This document shows positions 53,504 to 54,933 of a DNA stretch of 54,933 nucleotides, piece after piece. The stretch is from Flavobacteriales bacterium (GTDB lineage: Bacteria > Bacteroidota > Bacteroidia > Flavobacteriales_D > Parvicellaceae), in NCBI GenBank assembly GCA_020631555.1, contig JAHDGY010000008.1, forward strand, positions 1-54,933. Direction: 5' to 3'. The notes beneath the pieces were generated by a model. The model ran no database searches, was not told the DNA's origin, and saw nothing but the letters and a program-made list of their open reading frames with translations. The number at the start of each line of letters is the position of its first letter. Within the stretch, counting starts at the first letter, position 1. The position numbers were made by a program, and so were the translations under genes.

Positions 53504-54933
53504 CTAAAGCCTTAGAAATACGTATCCAGTCTGTGCGGATCCGTTTTTGTCTTGTAATAAATAATAGTAGGTTCCTTCTGGCAGTCGTCCACTTCGTCCT
53601 GATCTGTTGCCAGTACCATTCCAAGTGTTGCTGTAAGAAGCGTCCTGATAGATCAATTGTCCTGTTCTGTTATAGATGTATAATTGGTTTCCATCAAAAC
53701 TTCCAGATTCGTCAACGATTTTCAGAAAGTCATTAACTCCATCATTGTTTGGAGTTAACAATGTTCCTTTATTCGATGAATATTGTGGTGTTGTATTATT
53801 CTCAATTTCAGATTCGTCTGTTCGTACAGAATTATCATTATCAGAAAATTCGTCACCAGGAATAGCCATCATTCTGCTAATAGGATCATAAGGGTCGGTT
53901 CCATTGGTGTGTTCATCACCATTAGTCACGCCATCACCATCGCAGTCGCTAGCAGCCCAGAATGTACTGTTAGAATTGTATCCAGTATATCCAGGAGATT
54001 GTGGCGGATCACACGGATCGATTTTGTTTGTTCCGTTGTGTGTTTCAACATCGTCGAATATTCCATCACCGTCTGAATCACCTCTTCCTTGATAAGGATC
54101 GGTTCCATTGTTGTGCTCATCACCATTTAATACACCATCATTATCACAATCTCCAGCTTGCCAAATCGCATTGTTCGGATCGTATCCAGTGTAACGGTTA
54201 TTTTGGAAAGGATCACAAGGATCGTTCATATCTGTTCCCCTAACGAGTTCTAGATCGTCAGCAACACCATCTCCGTCAGTATCTATACCAACAGAATAAG
54301 GGTCTGTTCCGTTATTGTGTTCGTCAATGTTCAATACACCATCGTTATCACAATCGCCTGCTTGCCAAGCCATGCTGTTAGAATTGTATCCAGTATATCC
54401 AGGAGACTGAGCAGGATCACAAGGATCTAATTTGCTAGTACCATTGTGCGTTTCAACATCGTCGAATATTCCATCACCGTCTGAATCACCTCTTCCTTGA
54501 TAAGGATCGGTTCCATTGTTGTGCTCATCACCATTTAATACACCATCATTATCACAATCTCCAGCTTGCCAAATCGCATTGTTCGGATCGTATCCAGTGT
54601 AACGGTTATTTTGGAAAGGATCACAAGGATCGTTCATATCTGTTCCCCTAACGAGTTCTAGATCGTCAGCAACACCATCTCCGTCAGTATCTATACCAAC
54701 AGAATAAGGGTCTGTTCCGTTATTGTGTTCGTCAATGTTCAATACACCATCGTTATCACAATCGCCTGCTTGCCAAGCCATGCTGTTAGAATTGTATCCA
54801 GTATATCCAGGAGACTGAGCAGGATCACAAGGATCAAGCTTGCTCGTACCGTTGTGAGTTTCAACATCGTCGAATAGACCATCACCGTCTGAATCACCTC
54901 TTCCTTGATAAGGATCGGTTCCATTGTTGTGCT
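53504..54933 (-). CDS. Thrombospondin type 3-repeat adhesin with gliding-type sorting domain (5' end outside window)
   Basis: At least 476 residues; the reading frame is open to the window edge and the internal Met at 54781 is not the true start. The visible part is made of about seven calcium-binding-type TSP3 units of 68 residues, with the pattern CDNDGVLNxDEHNNGTDPY ... DSDGDGxxDDxE ... DPCDPxQxxxYTGY. It ends in a type-B T9SS sorting domain (LTPNNDGVNDFLKIVD, YIYNRTGQLIYQD, GRLPEGTYYYLLQDKNG). The Asp-rich loops should bind many Ca ions and give a stiff rod on the cell surface. It is upstream of porP/sprF and ompA on the same strand. Confidence 0.93.
   Translation of the reverse strand, partial: HNNGTDPYQGRGDSDGDGLFDDVETHNGTSKLDPCDPAQSPGYTGYNSNSMAWQAGDCDNDGVLNIDEHNNGTDPYSVGIDTDGDGVADDLELVRGTDMNDPCDPFQNNRYTGYDPNNAIWQAGDCDNDGVLNGDEHNNGTDPYQGRGDSDGDGIFDDVETHNGTSKLDPCDPAQSPGYTGYNSNSMAWQAGDCDNDGVLNIDEHNNGTDPYSVGIDTDGDGVADDLELVRGTDMNDPCDPFQNNRYTGYDPNNAIWQAGDCDNDGVLNGDEHNNGTDPYQGRGDSDGDGIFDDVETHNGTNKIDPCDPPQSPGYTGYNSNSTFWAASDCDGDGVTNGDEHTNGTDPYDPISRMMAIPGDEFSDNDNSVRTDESEIENNTTPQYSSNKGTLLTPNNDGVNDFLKIVDESGSFDGNQLYIYNRTGQLIYQDASYSNTWNGTGNRSGRSGRLPEGTYYYLLQDKNGSAQTGYVFLRL
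53885..54933 (-). repeat. 408-bp near-identical tandem repeat coding for paired TSP3 units
   Basis: The sequence starting at 54371 recurs at 54779, exactly 408 bp (136 codons) later, nearly unchanged. The same offset holds for the segments at 54181 and 54589. Each 408-bp unit contains two related but distinct 204-bp half-units (A and B), so the order is a higher-order A-B-A-B array. Copies nearer the C-terminus (below about 54050) have diverged. The array continues past the window end. Confidence 0.95.

Noticed and set aside
53885-54933. Regular repeat that could look like a CRISPR array
   Set aside because: The repeat lies in frame, encodes Asp-rich TSP3 units with a 408-bp period and no unique spacers, and no cas genes are present.

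Overview
The window is a low-GC chromosomal segment from a member of the Bacteroidota, most likely Flavobacteriales (perhaps close to Crocinitomicaceae/Cryomorphaceae; the family is an inference). The evidence is type IX secretion (T9SS) C-terminal sorting domains, PorP/SprF and GldI homologues, PD40-OmpA proteins, a mevalonate pathway, and repeated promoter boxes of the Bacteroidetes form TAnnTTTG. No rRNA, tRNA, CRISPR array or phage genes were seen. The gene content is mostly housekeeping, broken up by two large surface-protein loci.

Layout. 1-371: remnants of two unrelated insertion sequences. 529-6531 (minus strand): a DUF1569 protein, an LpxD-like acyltransferase and a tightly packed leuA-leuC-leuD-leuB operon in which leuA carries a one-base frameshift. 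6784-10244 (plus): tex and sucC, closed by a strong terminator. 10505-11933: a T9SS-secreted protein broken by two frameshifts. 11981-14766 (minus): a secreted protein, an RluA-type pseudouridine synthase, panB and ndk. 14880-21087 (plus): a lipoprotein, an exported protein, nrnA, a gldI-like gene, a second FKBP-like lipoprotein, a TerB-DnaJ protein and a TPR protein.

21087-31515 is the first surface module. A PD40-OmpA protein on the plus strand meets a minus-strand operon (M43-like protein, PorP/SprF, TPR-PD40-OmpA), and a 1454-residue PKD-repeat protein with a gliding-type C-terminal domain is transcribed divergently from that operon. 31715-36888 (minus) is a probable five-gene run: GT2, PAP2 phosphatase, GT39, mvaD and a GHMP kinase. 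It links isoprenoid synthesis with polyprenyl-phosphate sugar transfer. 37106-38751 (plus) holds a TlpA-like thioredoxin and an exonuclease/GIY-YIG-like fusion.

38759-42682 is a metal-homeostasis locus: a TonB-dependent receptor divergent from a DtxR-family regulator and a ZIP transporter, with a candidate operator between them. 42823-50458 contains ttcA, a GlmU-like protein, lon, a methyltransferase, a YdeI-like protein and a class I/II aminotransferase. 50552-54933 (minus) is the second surface module: a thrombospondin-type-3 repeat adhesin with a 408-bp DNA repeat that runs off the window, then PorP/SprF, then PD40-OmpA.

The most notable items are the M43-like protein whose third zinc-ligand position is Asn inside a T9SS accessory operon, the two differently arranged PorP/OmpA/adhesin modules, the near-identical 408-bp repeats, and three one-base deletions clustered in leuA and the 10.5-11.9 kb gene.
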